Origin: Arbacia lixula
Lineage: Eukaryota; Echinodermata; Echinoidea; Arbacioida; Arbaciidae
Reading direction: 5' to 3'
Assembly (NCBI GenBank): GCA_963669155.1
Contig: OZ022586.1
Coordinates: 3,338,732 to 3,402,731, forward strand
Length of the DNA stretch: 64,000 nt
Shown here: piece by piece, positions 31,340 to 41,063 of the stretch
How positions within the stretch are numbered: the stretch's first letter is position 1
Layout: each line of letters opens with the position of its first letter
The notes under the pieces: generated by a model
Databases searched by the model: none
Seen by the model: the letters and a program-made list of their open reading frames with translations, nothing else
Told to the model about the DNA's origin: nothing
Position numbers and translations under genes: made by a program

Positions 31340-32045
31340 CCCCCCCCCCCCACGAGCGAATAGCATAACTTTTGATCGTTTGAGCAAAATAATTTGGCAG
31401 GATTGTTTCTTTACTTATTGACTAACTTCCGTGTGAAAATCATATTAATCCAATCAGTTATGATTGAGTGAGCACACATTAAAGGCAAAATTATCACTTT
31501 TCAAAAGTCACAAAAAAGGGTGATTGTTTATGCCGTTTTAACAGTACATTTCGGCATTTTTGTGCAATTTTTAAAGTGTATTCACTCAACTATGGCACGA
31601 ACATGAATTATTATGTTCAAAGAATAGGTCATGATACATCTTTGTCAAAATATCTAGAGTTTTATTTTTTCACAAAAATAAAGGGTTTTTAAAAGTTTCA
31701 AACTCAAGAGGGATGAGTATTTTTTAAACGGTGCTCACTCAATCAGAACAATGTATTAAGTGTCGGGATAGGTGTTAGTGCATCGAGAGATGGATGGTAG
31801 ACAAAGGACATAAACTATGCAGAAGATATGGAATTTATAAAAAAAAAATCACATGACAGAATCGAAAAATTACCCTCGTGACTTTTGAAAAGTGACAGTT
31901 TTGCCTTTAATGTGTACTCACTCATGCATGACTTCGTGGATTAATGCAATTAGGCAATAAGTTAAAGAACATTCCTGCCAAATCGTATTGCTAAAAACCT
32001 TTTCGATCAAAAGTTATACTTTTTTGCTTAGGAGGGTGGGGGGGG
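31340..32045. repeat. ~700-bp foldback element (family H) with C and G runs at its two ends
   Basis: The left side carries C17, then AGCATAACTTTTGATCG, GGCAGGATTGTTTCTTTA, and CACACATTAAAGGCAAAA. The right side carries the complements in reverse order, ending in GATCAAAAGTTATACTTTT and a G run. The arms of about 170 bases enclose an AT-rich centre. Confidence 0.85.
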
Positions 32046-32099
32046 GGCTTTCTTTTTCTGTTGTGTTTATGCGGGTAGAGCAAGGAGCTGTGATCACAG

Positions 32100-32222
32100 C
32101 GACAACTCTAAATGGGAGTGCCCGACAGTGGCCCTCTAGGCAATATTCGACCGGTAAAGTGATTTTGTTTAGAATAAGTTGCCTCGACAACATGCTCATA
32201 TGATAACACGACTTTGATGCTC
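32100..32222. repeat. Family C MITE fragment
   Basis: Contains GGGAGTGCCCGACAGTGGCC, CAATATTCGACCGGTAA, GTTTAGAATAAGTTGC and GACAACATGCTCATATGATA in the family order. Confidence 0.6.
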
Positions 32223-32396
32223 TATTTCATGTATTTGTGTGTATCAGATAATTAATTCAGAACACAACAATGGATATTGTGCACCACACATCTTAGCACC
32301 CACAACTACTTTTCTGCCAGAAATATTATTCATTATTAATGACACTGTTATAGCCGGATCAGGTTGCTAATGAATTGACAGGTATGATATGTATGT

Positions 32397-32958
32397 ATGT
32401 TTATTCCTTCTGTGGATCCCACACCAAATGCGACTCCCTGGGATACGTCCTCCAGCAGGCCAAACAGATGTGGGCAAGTTTCTCGTCATCGGGATCATCG
32501 AAGAATACTCTCTCAGAGTCTTCGAACAGCTTCTACCCGCCACGTTCAGCAGTTCACTCAACGTGTACGCACAAATTAAAGAGGCGGCGATGACAAAGTA
32601 AAAGACGAGCTTCAAGAAACCGGCATCTCCGCAGACATGGAATCCTGGCAATGGTACTAGACAAGCCGAAATTACCGCAATATGTACGTTCATTCTTTCT
32701 GTGGGTACGACGTCGAATGCAACTCCCCGGAATACGCCCTCCAGCAGGCCAAACAGAATGTGGACAAGTTTCTCGTCATCGGGATCACCGAAGAATACGA
32801 CCTCTCTCTCTCAGAGTCTTCGAAAAGCTTCTCCCCGCCACGTTCAGCAGTTCACTCAACGTGTACGCACAAATTAAAGAGGCGGCGATGACAAAGTATA
32901 AGACGAGCTTCAAGAAACCGGCATCTCCGCAGACATGGAATCCTGGCAATGGTACTAC
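32397..32958 (+). pseudogene. Broken sulfotransferase copy: two tandem partial repeats of the C-terminal half
   Basis: Two direct repeats of about 285 bases (32393-32674 and 32678-32960) match codons of gene 35505-36530 from YMYVHSFCGYDVEC through SPQTW. The first has SFCGSHTKCDSLGYVLQQAK, then loses a base after QQAK and shifts frame. The second keeps SFCGYDVECNSPEYALQQAK but gains two bases at a CT run after YDLSL and shifts frame. Both stop matching after CCGCAGACATGG and continue with AATCCTGGCAATGGTACTA, which belongs to the LINE that follows. The N-terminal half with the PAPS-binding motif is absent. Confidence 0.85.
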
Positions 32959-34436
32959 ACAAGCTCTCACACGTCGTAGCTCCATATCTGTGTGCAATAT
33001 TCCAGCTCTCCTATGAGACGGGTGAAGTACCAGATGATTGGCGCCTTGTAAATGTGGTTCCTATATTCAAGGATGGTGACAAAACAGATCCTGGGAACTA
33101 TCGTCCCATCTCCCTCACCTGCATTGCCTGCAAAATGATGGAACATGTCATTGCAAGCAGCATCATGACCCACGCCAGCAGGAATGACATCCTGTAACCT
33201 CTGCAACATGGGTTTCGAACAAAGAAGTCATGTGAACTCCAACTTACTGGCTTCATCAGTGACCTCTTGAACAACATGGAGGATAACAAGCAAACTGACA
33301 TAATCATCATGACTTCAGCAAAGCGTTTGACAAGGTTGGCCACAGGAGGCTTCTCCAGAAGATGGAATTCTATGGTGTTAGAGGCAAAAACATCAAGTGG
33401 ATCTCCAGCTTTCTCCACAACAGGAAACAACAAGTTGTCTTGGAAGGATGCACCTCATCTGATGCAGAAGTCGGTTCCGGTGTACCCCAAGGATCTGTGC
33501 TGGGACCGTGCCTCTTTCTCTTCTACATCAACGACCTACCTGATCAACTCTCTTCCAAAGCTAGACTGTTTGCAGATGATTGTACATGTACATGGCCATC
33601 CAGGCTCCAGAAGATGCTAGGCTGCTCCAACAAGACCTGGACACCCTTAGTAGCTGGTCGAGGAACTGGATGATGGAAGTCAATCCAAGGAAATGCCATG
33701 CAATAACAGTCACCAGGAAGAAGACCAGACAGATGCATCAGTACTCTCTGAATGGTGAAATTCTAGATTCTGTCACATCAGCCCAATACCTTGGGGTAAC
33801 CATCACATCTGACCTCAACTGGAAACAGCACATCTCAAACATCTGCCAGAAGGCAAACAACTCCGTAGCATTTCTCAGAAGAAATGTAAGGGTCAACTCA
33901 ACTCAACTCAAGACAACCGCATTACCAGTCTCTTGTACGCCCGCTCCTTGAGTATGGCTGCATCGTCTGGGATCCTCACACAGTGGGATGCATACAACAG
34001 CTGGAGATGGTCCAGAGACGAGCAGCGAGGTATGTGCTGGGTCGCTACCACAACACCAGTAGTGTCTCAGATATGATGAGCCAGCTTGGATGGGCCTCCC
34101 GTGAAAGGAGAAGAGAAATTCACCGTCTCACAATGCTTTACAAGATGCATCACTCTCTGGTAGATTTCGACACAAACCAGTACATCCAACCGGCAGACAC
34201 CAACCGTACAACAAGAGCCACACGACTGTTCTGCTACAGCACCCCGCTTTCCAGGACTGATCAACACCAGCAGTCATACTTCCCACGAACAGTCCGTCAG
34301 TGGAATGCCTTACCTTTACAGGTTGTCCTTGCACCATCTGTGGAGGCCTTCCGTCACCACCTGATGGAAGGAGCAAAGTAATCGCTGACTAGACTTTTAC
34401 TTGCACTTTGTAAATGAGCACCTGCGCATCCTGTGT
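32939..34436 (+). mobile_element. 5'-truncated CR1/jockey-like LINE inserted in the broken sulfotransferase
   Basis: A non-LTR retrotransposon copies itself with a reverse transcriptase. Visible pieces in order are LSHVVAPYLCAIFQLS, GEVPDDWRLVNVVPIFKDGD, PGNYRPISLTCIACKMMEHV (fingers), GSGVPQGSVLGPCLFLFYIN then RLFADDCT (catalytic YADD-type motif, here FADD), QYLGVTITSDLNWKQHISN (thumb), LEYGCIVWDPHT, QLEMVQRRAARYVLGRY and FPRTVRQWNALPLQVV. The open reading is broken in at least four places: an in-frame stop near 33197, a shift near 33310, a shift near 33640 and one near 33930. The endonuclease and the N-terminal part are absent. It ends with TAA at about 34382 and a short tail running into a (CA)n tract. 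Confidence 0.85.
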
Positions 34437-34438
34437 AT

Positions 34439-34468
<30 letters not shown>
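34437..34468. repeat. (CA)n run at the 3' end of the LINE
   Basis: About 15 CA units exactly at the junction between the LINE tail and the resumed sulfotransferase sequence. It may be the LINE's own 3' repeat tail. Confidence 0.85.
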
Positions 34469-34473
<5 letters not shown>

Positions 34474-34527
34474 CTGCAAGAATCTTCAGGATTGAAGGAG
34501 GCAGATTATCCCGAAGAAGGAGAAGGA

Positions 34528-34638
34528 GAAGATTTGAGAAACTGGATGGGAAAAGAGTACGAATTCTATGACTTTGCGAAAGATAAGTTCTACCGCTTTG
34601 AAAAATCCCTACGCGTTGGAGACGTACAATTGCTCTGA
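34528..34638 (+). pseudogene. C-terminal tail of the broken sulfotransferase copy
   Basis: Encodes LRNWMGKEYEFYDFAKDKFY then RFEKSLRVGDVQLL and TGA, matching the last ~35 residues of the intact genes up to GDV. It differs from them after GDV (QLL-stop instead of E-stop) because it lacks the MITE found there in the gene at 35505. This makes it the pre-insertion form. Confidence 0.8.
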
Positions 34639-34927
34639 GTTGCTCTTTCAATACATTTCAGTTGTCCAGCGAGTATCCGAATTTATTTTCTGCCACCCAT
34701 AAAAGAACACCTAAATCTTAAGTTTGTAGGTGTGAACGCCAGCTGAAAAGTAGTTGTATATATGTATGTGTGAGGGAAGGGAAGGGAGGAAGGGGGGGGG
34801 GCATCATTTTATTCGAAGGACCTAAAGGCAGCGAAAGTTGGTTTTGATAAACGCAAAACCATGAAAGGGAAAGTGAAGTTTGGACAGAAAAATTCATCAA
34901 ATGATTACAAACATATACATTTTCAAA

Positions 34928-35504
34928 TTAATTTTGTTTTCTAGTCGATGTTCTCTCTCTCTCTGTCTCTCTGTCTGTCTGTCTCTCTCTCTGTCTCTCT
35001 CTCTCTCTCTCTCTGTGTCTCTCTCTCTCTCTCTCTCCGCACCAACTCATCCTCTATACCGTTGTTGGCTCCCATTTTTGAAATTCACCAACCCACAAAT
35101 TAAACTTCTTTCTCAATGAGTATTCTCTCAAGTATTCTTTCCCACTCCCTATCTGTGAAACAACTTGATTCTTCACTTTAGGTGTATAATCGAGCGTGAC
35201 CTCTTCAGTGCTTGAACGGCAATGTTCCTACAATAGCAAAACTGACCTCTCATCCTGTACCAAACAATATTGCTCGTTGTTGTTGTGTATATTTAGTACG
35301 AAAATTCACCCTTGAATTGTGACGAGTTCAACCTCCAAACTGTTTTTTTTTTGCCCATCTATTATACGACCTATGTGTTACTATAATTGTATTGCTCACC
35401 TCGTATTTGTGACCTGACAGTATTTGCCATATATCTCTTTTGAATTTCCCCACAATTGCTACAGGATTTTGATCATTTTACTGATCAGGAAAACATGTTC
35501 CAAC
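34928..35504 (+). repeat. Duplicated upstream flank of sulfotransferase gene 1
   Basis: This flank and 38929-39471 align along their length: TTAATTTTGTTTTCTAGTCG, TCCTCTATACCGTTGTTGG, TTGAACGG, CCTGTACCAAACAAT, and a CACAATTGCT(A/G)CAGGAT stretch just before each gene. CAG|GAT at 35464 looks like a splice acceptor, so an upstream non-coding exon is possible. A CT/GTCT microsatellite at 34950-35037 expands this copy. Confidence 0.75.
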
Positions 35505-36530
35505 ATGGCTGACTCTACATTCGCTAGGTTCATGATGTTATGTGTTGCTTTCGTTATAACATCGACGTTAGTGCAACGCGATTGGCATGAACAAGTGGTA
35601 CCATATTCAGACAAGGATGAGGTACGTTATGATGAGCAGGGCTTCAGCAAGCAGGCCGCTAGGGCCGGGGGAAACAGTCCTAGTCTCTCGGCCAATCCTG
35701 CCAATGAGCGTCACCTCGCATACGGGAAGCCAATAAACGACAGGAATCAGACGGTGATGTTCCTCTGCATGCCGAAATGTGGGACGCGCACACTTAGAAT
35801 GATCTTCAGTCGACTGTGGCGTATTAACCATTTTGGTGCTCCAACTAAAATCGAGGTTATGTTCCGTGAAACCACTCTCGCTGACGCTAGGCGTGAAGTA
35901 AACGACAAGCTTACCAACGCTCCAGATGGAAGCATTCTCCTTGGGCATTATCGCTATCTCGATATGAGTGGGACATCTAAGAAACCCATTCTCATGAGTT
36001 TCATCCGAGACCCAGTAAGCCGATTCGAATCTCACTTCTACTACATGCGTTATGGCGACACTTTTGACAACCCAAATGGCCGAAATCACCGCAATGTGAC
36101 CAACAACGAGACAGTAAATGATTGCATTGAGAACAAGTTAAAAAGCTGCAAGTCAAGTTACTTCCGTTATATGTACGTTCATTCTTTCTGTGGGTATGAC
36201 GTCGAATGCGACTCCCCGGAATACGCCCTCCAGCAGGCCAAAAAGAATGTGGACAAGTTTCTCGTCATCGGGATCACCGAAGAATACGACCTCTCTCTCA
36301 GAGTCTTCGAAAAGCTTCTCCCCGCCACGTTCAGCAGTTCACTCAACGTGTACGCACAAATTAAAGAGGCGGCGATGACAAAGTATAAGACGAGCTTCAA
36401 GAAACCGGCATCTCCGCAGACATGGTCCCATTTGAGAAACTGGATAGAAAAAGAGTACGAATTCTATGACTTTGTGAAAGATAAGTTCTACCGCCTCGTA
36501 AGATCACTACGCATTGGAGACGTAGAATAA
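35505..36530 (+). CDS. Uronyl/heparan 2-O-sulfotransferase-like protein, gene 1
   Basis: Predicted type II Golgi membrane enzyme of the HS2ST/UST group, which moves sulfate from PAPS to the 2-OH of uronic acid in glycosaminoglycans. The start chosen is the ATG at 35505 (MADSTFARFM), because the paralogue aligns from there and a splice acceptor lies just upstream; 341 aa. A membrane segment is at about 8-23. The 5'-phosphosulfate loop MPKCGTRTL is at 89-97 and the 3'-phosphate motif SFIRDPVSRFESHFYYMRYG at 165-184. The likely catalytic His is H148 in LGHYRYLDM. NVT and NET glycosylation sites are near 198-203. The C-terminal half resembles UST (HSFCG, PEYALQQAKKNVDKFLVIGI, EYEFYDFVKDKF). The residue two before H148 is Leu (L146) where gene 2 has His. 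The stop lies in the end of a MITE. Confidence 0.9.
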   Translation: MADSTFARFMMLCVAFVITSTLVQRDWHEQVVPYSDKDEVRYDEQGFSKQAARAGGNSPSLSANPANERHLAYGKPINDRNQTVMFLCMPKCGTRTLRMIFSRLWRINHFGAPTKIEVMFRETTLADARREVNDKLTNAPDGSILLGHYRYLDMSGTSKKPILMSFIRDPVSRFESHFYYMRYGDTFDNPNGRNHRNVTNNETVNDCIENKLKSCKSSYFRYMYVHSFCGYDVECDSPEYALQQAKKNVDKFLVIGITEEYDLSLRVFEKLLPATFSSSLNVYAQIKEAAMTKYKTSFKKPASPQTWSHLRNWIEKEYEFYDFVKDKFYRLVRSLRIGDVE

Positions 36531-36858
36531 GCGAGTTCATAGTTGCAATGTGCGCATGAGCAGATTATTACTGGTACGAATGACCTCTGGCCAACTGTAC
36601 CACTCACAGTGTAAAATCGAAATTCCATAGATCATGTAGATAGTGGACCACGTTTATGCCCATTATAATGTAGATATGACAACAGCGATTCAGTTCTGAG
36701 AAGGTAGTGAAAGTACATTGCAATATGTGCACCTGATGCTCTTGTTGATATGGGCACGCTGTAAAATAACACACCTACACAGCTTCATGATCAAATCCCT
36801 AGTCGTTCTTGATTCAGTGGAGTGTCCGACCATGATGTAACTATGAACTGGCTTATTG
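36525..36858. repeat. Family F MITE, copy 2, overlapping the stop codon of sulfotransferase gene 1
   Basis: Left end GAATAAGCGAGTTCATAGTT, right end AACTATGAACTGGCTTATTG: inverted repeats of about 20 bases. The TAA of AATAAGC is the stop codon of the gene. Internal blocks TTCAGTTCTGAGAAGGTAGT and GTGTCCGACCATGATGTAA are shared with 14887-15227. Sequence after its right end resumes the flank seen behind the broken copy at 34639. Confidence 0.85.
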
Positions 36859-37017
36859 CTTTGAATCGCTGCTCTTGCAACACATTTCGGTTGCCTAGCC
36901 GGCATCAGAATGTATGTTCTGCCACTCATGACTGAAAACGCGAATTTTTAGATTGTAGGTGTGAATGCCAGAGGAAAAGTGTTTGTATGTATGTTTGAAC
37001 GGAGGGAGGGTGAGGGG

Positions 37018-37101
37018 GAGGGGGGGGGGGGGGGGGGAGGGGGGACGTTGAGAGTTATGTGATATCACTCTGAGGGTGGGTATAAGGGGGGGGGGGGGGC
37101 A
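37018..37101. repeat. Two long G runs
   Basis: G-rich stretches at about 37018-37044 and 37086-37099 behind gene 1. The matching flank of the broken copy has a shorter G run at 34791-34801. Confidence 0.85.
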
Positions 37102-37122
37102 TCATTCTATTCGAAGTACCTC

Positions 37123-37195
37123 TTAAAGGGAAAGTCCACCCTTAAAGTTGGTTTTGATTTTGGGGGTTGATTTTTTTTTCAAAAAGATTTATCAT
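37123..37195. repeat. Family A MITE end fragment
   Basis: TTAAAGGGAAAGTCCACCC followed by TTAAAGTTGGTTTTGATTTT, matching the left end of family A. The rest is absent. Confidence 0.55.
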
Positions 37196-37517
37196 TTTGC
37201 CTTTGGGCCATTCCATATCAGTGTCACGCGAGACACGCATGCTGCGTCTTACGAGTCAGCTGTGTCTTACAAGTCACATGTCAGGGTATAGGTAATTGAT
37301 GATCGAGTAATGGATTCAGCTCCAATGTTTTCTCAGTTTTGATCTAGCAGACACATGTTTACGAATTGTGTGACATGAAACATGTTTGACTCGCGTAACA
37401 TTTACGTGTAATGGCCCCTGTGCACACTGTAAAAAGAATATGTTATCTTATAGGTAAAAAAAAAATATTTATTAATTAATTCAGCAATTCTGATGTGGTT
37501 TTTACACTTATCCTGTA

Positions 37518-37708
37518 AAAAAAACACATTTTTTAGTGGTAAGACTAGGTTACATCATAAACTTTTGATTAAAAAAGTGTTTATTTTTAGAGTTCTCTCG
37601 ACATTTCACAGATTATTGTTTTACAGATTTTGTATTCCAAAAACTATTTCTTAAATCAAATGAAAAATGTAGTTTTATTTCGACGTGACTTAATTTAATA
37701 CAAAAAAT
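37518..37708 (+). repeat. Dispersed repeat L, copy 1
   Basis: Shares TTTTTAGTGGTAAGACT, GGTTACATCATAAA, AGTTCTCTCGACATTT and TTCGACGTGACTTAATTT in the same order and strand with 43457-43650. Together they bracket sulfotransferase gene 2. Confidence 0.75.
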
Positions 37709-38145
37709 TAATTAAAAAAAACGGACACTGATTGGCTGCCCTCCGCAACTCGTCGAGAACGAAAAATCTCAAAATTCACGTTCTCGATTCCTCGTGCGGA
37801 CAGAGAGGCGGAGGGTGGCGCATGCGCATATCGATCTTGGTATCGGATTTCCGTTCTGGAGCCCGTCCGTCCTCAAAATGAAAGCTCGGTATTATAATGC
37901 TATAAGCACTCATACTACATACACAACAAAACAGCCACCGTAGAGGTCGGTGAAAACGGCCTACCCTAGCGTTGAGGCAAATCAAGGCATGTACCGATAT
38001 GATGCGCGCTTTCGTGTGTTCACAAACAACGTCCTGAATCTGGACTATGCAGCAAATACTGATCGACTCGAGTATTTGTCTACGTGCCTGTTTGATACTT
38101 AAAAGAGCAGATGATTGTTCGAGGAGCAATTTAAACGAAAGGCCA

Positions 38146-38172
38146 AGGGTTAGGGATAGGGTTAGGGTTATG
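38146..38172 (+). repeat. Short telomere-like TTAGGG run
   Basis: GGGTTAGGGATAGGGTTAGG then GTTATGG: three TTAGGG-type units with one variant, in AT-rich DNA between the two sulfotransferase genes. Confidence 0.6.
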
Positions 38173-38928
38173 GTAATTATAATTCTGTTTTTACTCATAA
38201 AGCAATTTTTAGAAACACTAACCGTCATTAGACGTACGTGGAGAAAGAATGATGAAAACACATAAAATAATGTAAAGTCATTTAAAAACATTGTATAAAA
38301 AGGATGTGATCTAACTTTATTTTCCATCATGAAAATAGCTATGAAACGTTTTACAGCATATTCTGCTAGTCCAGATATACATAATGATCCGGATTACACT
38401 TCTAAAATGTATGCAAGAAACAGATACGACCTGTATCTTTAAAGCAAATTTTCTGGCGACTGTGCTATCACCAGATTTGATGTAATTTTACAGGATTTTT
38501 TTTTTTACAGTCTAATTGATGTATCATTAGAAACATATATTTACACACGTTTCTCTATCATGTCTATTGAACAGATTTATACTTCATCAAAAAAAAAATA
38601 AAGAGAATTTATGGAATTACACAGCACATATCATATGGTTGAGCATCTCGTATATAACAACAAGCCTGCTCCGATACCACATTTTAAACACACCTTATTT
38701 GTCACTCAGATTTGGGCAAAAAATGAATTCAGGTAAAAAAAAATGGTTGCTATGAACTTAATGAAACAGGGTGTTTTAAACGAAAACAATTTTTTTTTCG
38801 TATCTTTTTTAAAGATTCGAAAAACTTTGACTCTGTGGTTTCAAGCGATAAATGGTTGAAGGATACACTTATCCACGCCGATTTTTATAACTTTTGTATT
38901 TGGCTATAAAAACCTAGCTTTACGAACA

Positions 38929-39471
38929 TTAATTTTGTTTTCTAGTCGATGTTCTCTCTCTCCGCACCCGTCTATCCTCTATACCGTTGTTGGTTCCCTT
39001 TTTTTAAAAGTCCCTAGCACTCTAAAAAAAAAAAAACTCATACCACAATAAATATTCTCTTTATAAATCTTTCCCCTACCTTTCTTAAAAACAACCTTAT
39101 TCTTCACTTCAAGTGGCAACAAGTATTCGAGTGTAACCTTTCTGGTACTTGAACGGGAACATTTACTTAAGGAAAGCTAGTGTTCTAGTCTCCTACGATA
39201 GGAAAACTGTCATCTCTTCCTGTACCAAACAATAATGCTCTTTACTTGCATGCACATATTTTGCGAAAATGCATACTTGATGAACCGTGAAGAGTTCAAA
39301 TTCCACAATATTTCAATTTGTTGCCAATCCACTACTATGACTCATGTTGCATAATTGAATTGTTCAGCTCGTATTCATGGACTGCCAGTATTTGCTCTTT
39401 CTTTCTTTTGAATTTCTCACAATTGCTGCAGGATATTGATCATCTTGATAGTGGGGAGAACATATTCAAAC
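38929..39471 (+). repeat. Duplicated upstream flank of sulfotransferase gene 2
   Basis: Aligns with 34928-35504 and shows that the tandem duplication includes about 0.5 kb of upstream DNA, with an offset near 3.97 kb. A CTGCAG|GATATT acceptor-like site lies at about 39431. Confidence 0.75.
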
Positions 39472-40512
39472 ATGGCTTCCTGGAAATGGGCTTGGCTCGT
39501 ATGCTTATTTGTTGCCTTCGTCATAATATCGATGTTAGTGCAACGCGATTGGAATGAACACGTCCTACCATATTCAGACAAGGATGAGATGCGTTACGAT
39601 GAGCAGGGTGCCAGTCTCCAGGGCTTCAGCAAGCAGGCCGCTAGGGCCGGGGGAAACAGTCCTAGTCTCTCGGCCGATCCTGCCAATGAGCGTCACCTCG
39701 CATACGGAAAACCAATAAACGACAGGAATCTGACGGTGATGTTCCTCTGCATGCCGAAATGTGGGACGCGCACACTGAGAATGATCTTCAGTCGACTGTC
39801 GCGTATTAACCATTTTGGTGCTCCAACTAGAATTGAGGTAATGCTCGGTGGAACCACTCTCGCTGACGCTAGGCGTGAAGTAAACGACAAGCTAACCACC
39901 GCTCCAGATGGAAGCATTCTCCACGGGCATTATCGCTATCTCGATATGAGTGGGACATCTAAGAAACCCATTCTCATGAGTTTCATCCGAGACCCAGTAA
40001 GCCGATTCGAATCTCACTTCTACTACATGCGTTATGGCGACACTTCTGACAACCAAAATGGCCGAAATCACCGCAATGTGACCAACAACGAGACAGTAAA
40101 TGATTGCGTTGAGAAGAAGTTAAATAACTGCAATTCAAGTTACTTCCGTTATATGTACGTTCATTCTTTCTGTGGGTACGACGTCGAATGCGACTCCCCG
40201 GAATACGCCCTCCAGCAGGCCAAAAAGAATGTGGACAAGTTTCTCGTCATCGGGATCACCGAAGAATACGACCTCTCTCTCAGAGTCTTCGAAAAGCTTC
40301 TCCCCGCCACGTTCAGCAGTTCACTCAACGTGTACGCACAAATTAAAGAGGCGGCGATGACAAAGTTTAAGACGAGCTTCAAGAAACCGGCATCTCCGCA
40401 GACATGGTCCCATTTGAGAAACTGGATGGAAAAGGAGTACAAATTCTATGACTTTGTGAAAGATAAGTTCTACCGCCTCGTAAGATCACTTCGCATGGGA
40501 GACGTAGAATAA
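39472..40512 (+). CDS. Uronyl/heparan 2-O-sulfotransferase-like protein, gene 2
   Basis: Paralogue of the gene at 35505 with the same single-exon coding region, 346 aa from MASWKWAWLVCLF. It has a membrane segment at about 5-23 and five extra residues (GASLQ) after YDEQ. The PAPS loop MPKCGTRTL and 3' motif SFIRDPVSRFESHFYYMRYG are identical to gene 1. It keeps both histidines in LHGHYRYLDM (H151 and H153), the HxH pattern of HS2ST. The ends of the two genes are almost identical in DNA, while the membrane segment and flanks differ much more. The last Glu and stop (GAATAAGC) again match the end of a family F MITE, of which only about 17 bases remain before a foldback arm begins. Function is inferred from family motifs; the exact substrate is unknown. 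Confidence 0.9.
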   Translation: MASWKWAWLVCLFVAFVIISMLVQRDWNEHVLPYSDKDEMRYDEQGASLQGFSKQAARAGGNSPSLSADPANERHLAYGKPINDRNLTVMFLCMPKCGTRTLRMIFSRLSRINHFGAPTRIEVMLGGTTLADARREVNDKLTTAPDGSILHGHYRYLDMSGTSKKPILMSFIRDPVSRFESHFYYMRYGDTSDNQNGRNHRNVTNNETVNDCVEKKLNNCNSSYFRYMYVHSFCGYDVECDSPEYALQQAKKNVDKFLVIGITEEYDLSLRVFEKLLPATFSSSLNVYAQIKEAAMTKFKTSFKKPASPQTWSHLRNWMEKEYKFYDFVKDKFYRLVRSLRMGDVE

Positions 40513-40515
40513 GCA

Positions 40516-41063
40516 AGTTCATACAGCCAAACGGAAATACGCTCATTTTATTTTCAGCGAGGTAGTCGTGACCTTCACTTGACCTCTCGAACCACGGAAA
40601 ACGTCTCCTTTTCAAACTGCGATATCTTCATGAATATATCATATTTTCGTGCGCTTTCTTTTGTAACTGTATGTTGGAGGTCGACATTTACCAAGGGTAA
40701 AAAAACATTTCATTGAAACAGGCAGAAAAATATTGCAAATTCGAGATAAATATGTGGTTCTAATACAAATTAAAAAAATTAAAATAAACTCTATATTCCA
40801 ATGTCAATCGCTTTTGAGCCCTAAACATTTAGAGATCATCTGAAGCGGAATTTATTGTACTTAATGTAGATACCATTATTTTTCAACCTCCCCCCATAGA
40901 AGGGTCAGCATCCAGCAAAACATCAACCATGTTCAAATCCAAAATGAGCGAGATATGACGAAGTTGTGAACGATCCTAACCAGCCAATCATAGTCCACGA
41001 TAATAACGAAATTCTACCGGCGATCCAAGGCGATCCAATCATAGTCCGCGGACTATGATTGGC
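40516..41063. repeat. Half copy of foldback family G
   Basis: One arm plus the centre of the element at 25043-26049, in the complementary orientation. It starts ACAGCCAAACGG and ends with the small palindrome AATCATAGTCCGCGGACTAT. It begins 4 bases after the stop-codon region of sulfotransferase gene 2 and replaces most of the MITE. Confidence 0.88.

Noticed and set aside
38047-38265. Hairpin or CRISPR-like repeats near the TTAGGG run
   Set aside because: No regular spacing and no repeated units beyond the telomere-like hexamers; this is animal DNA.
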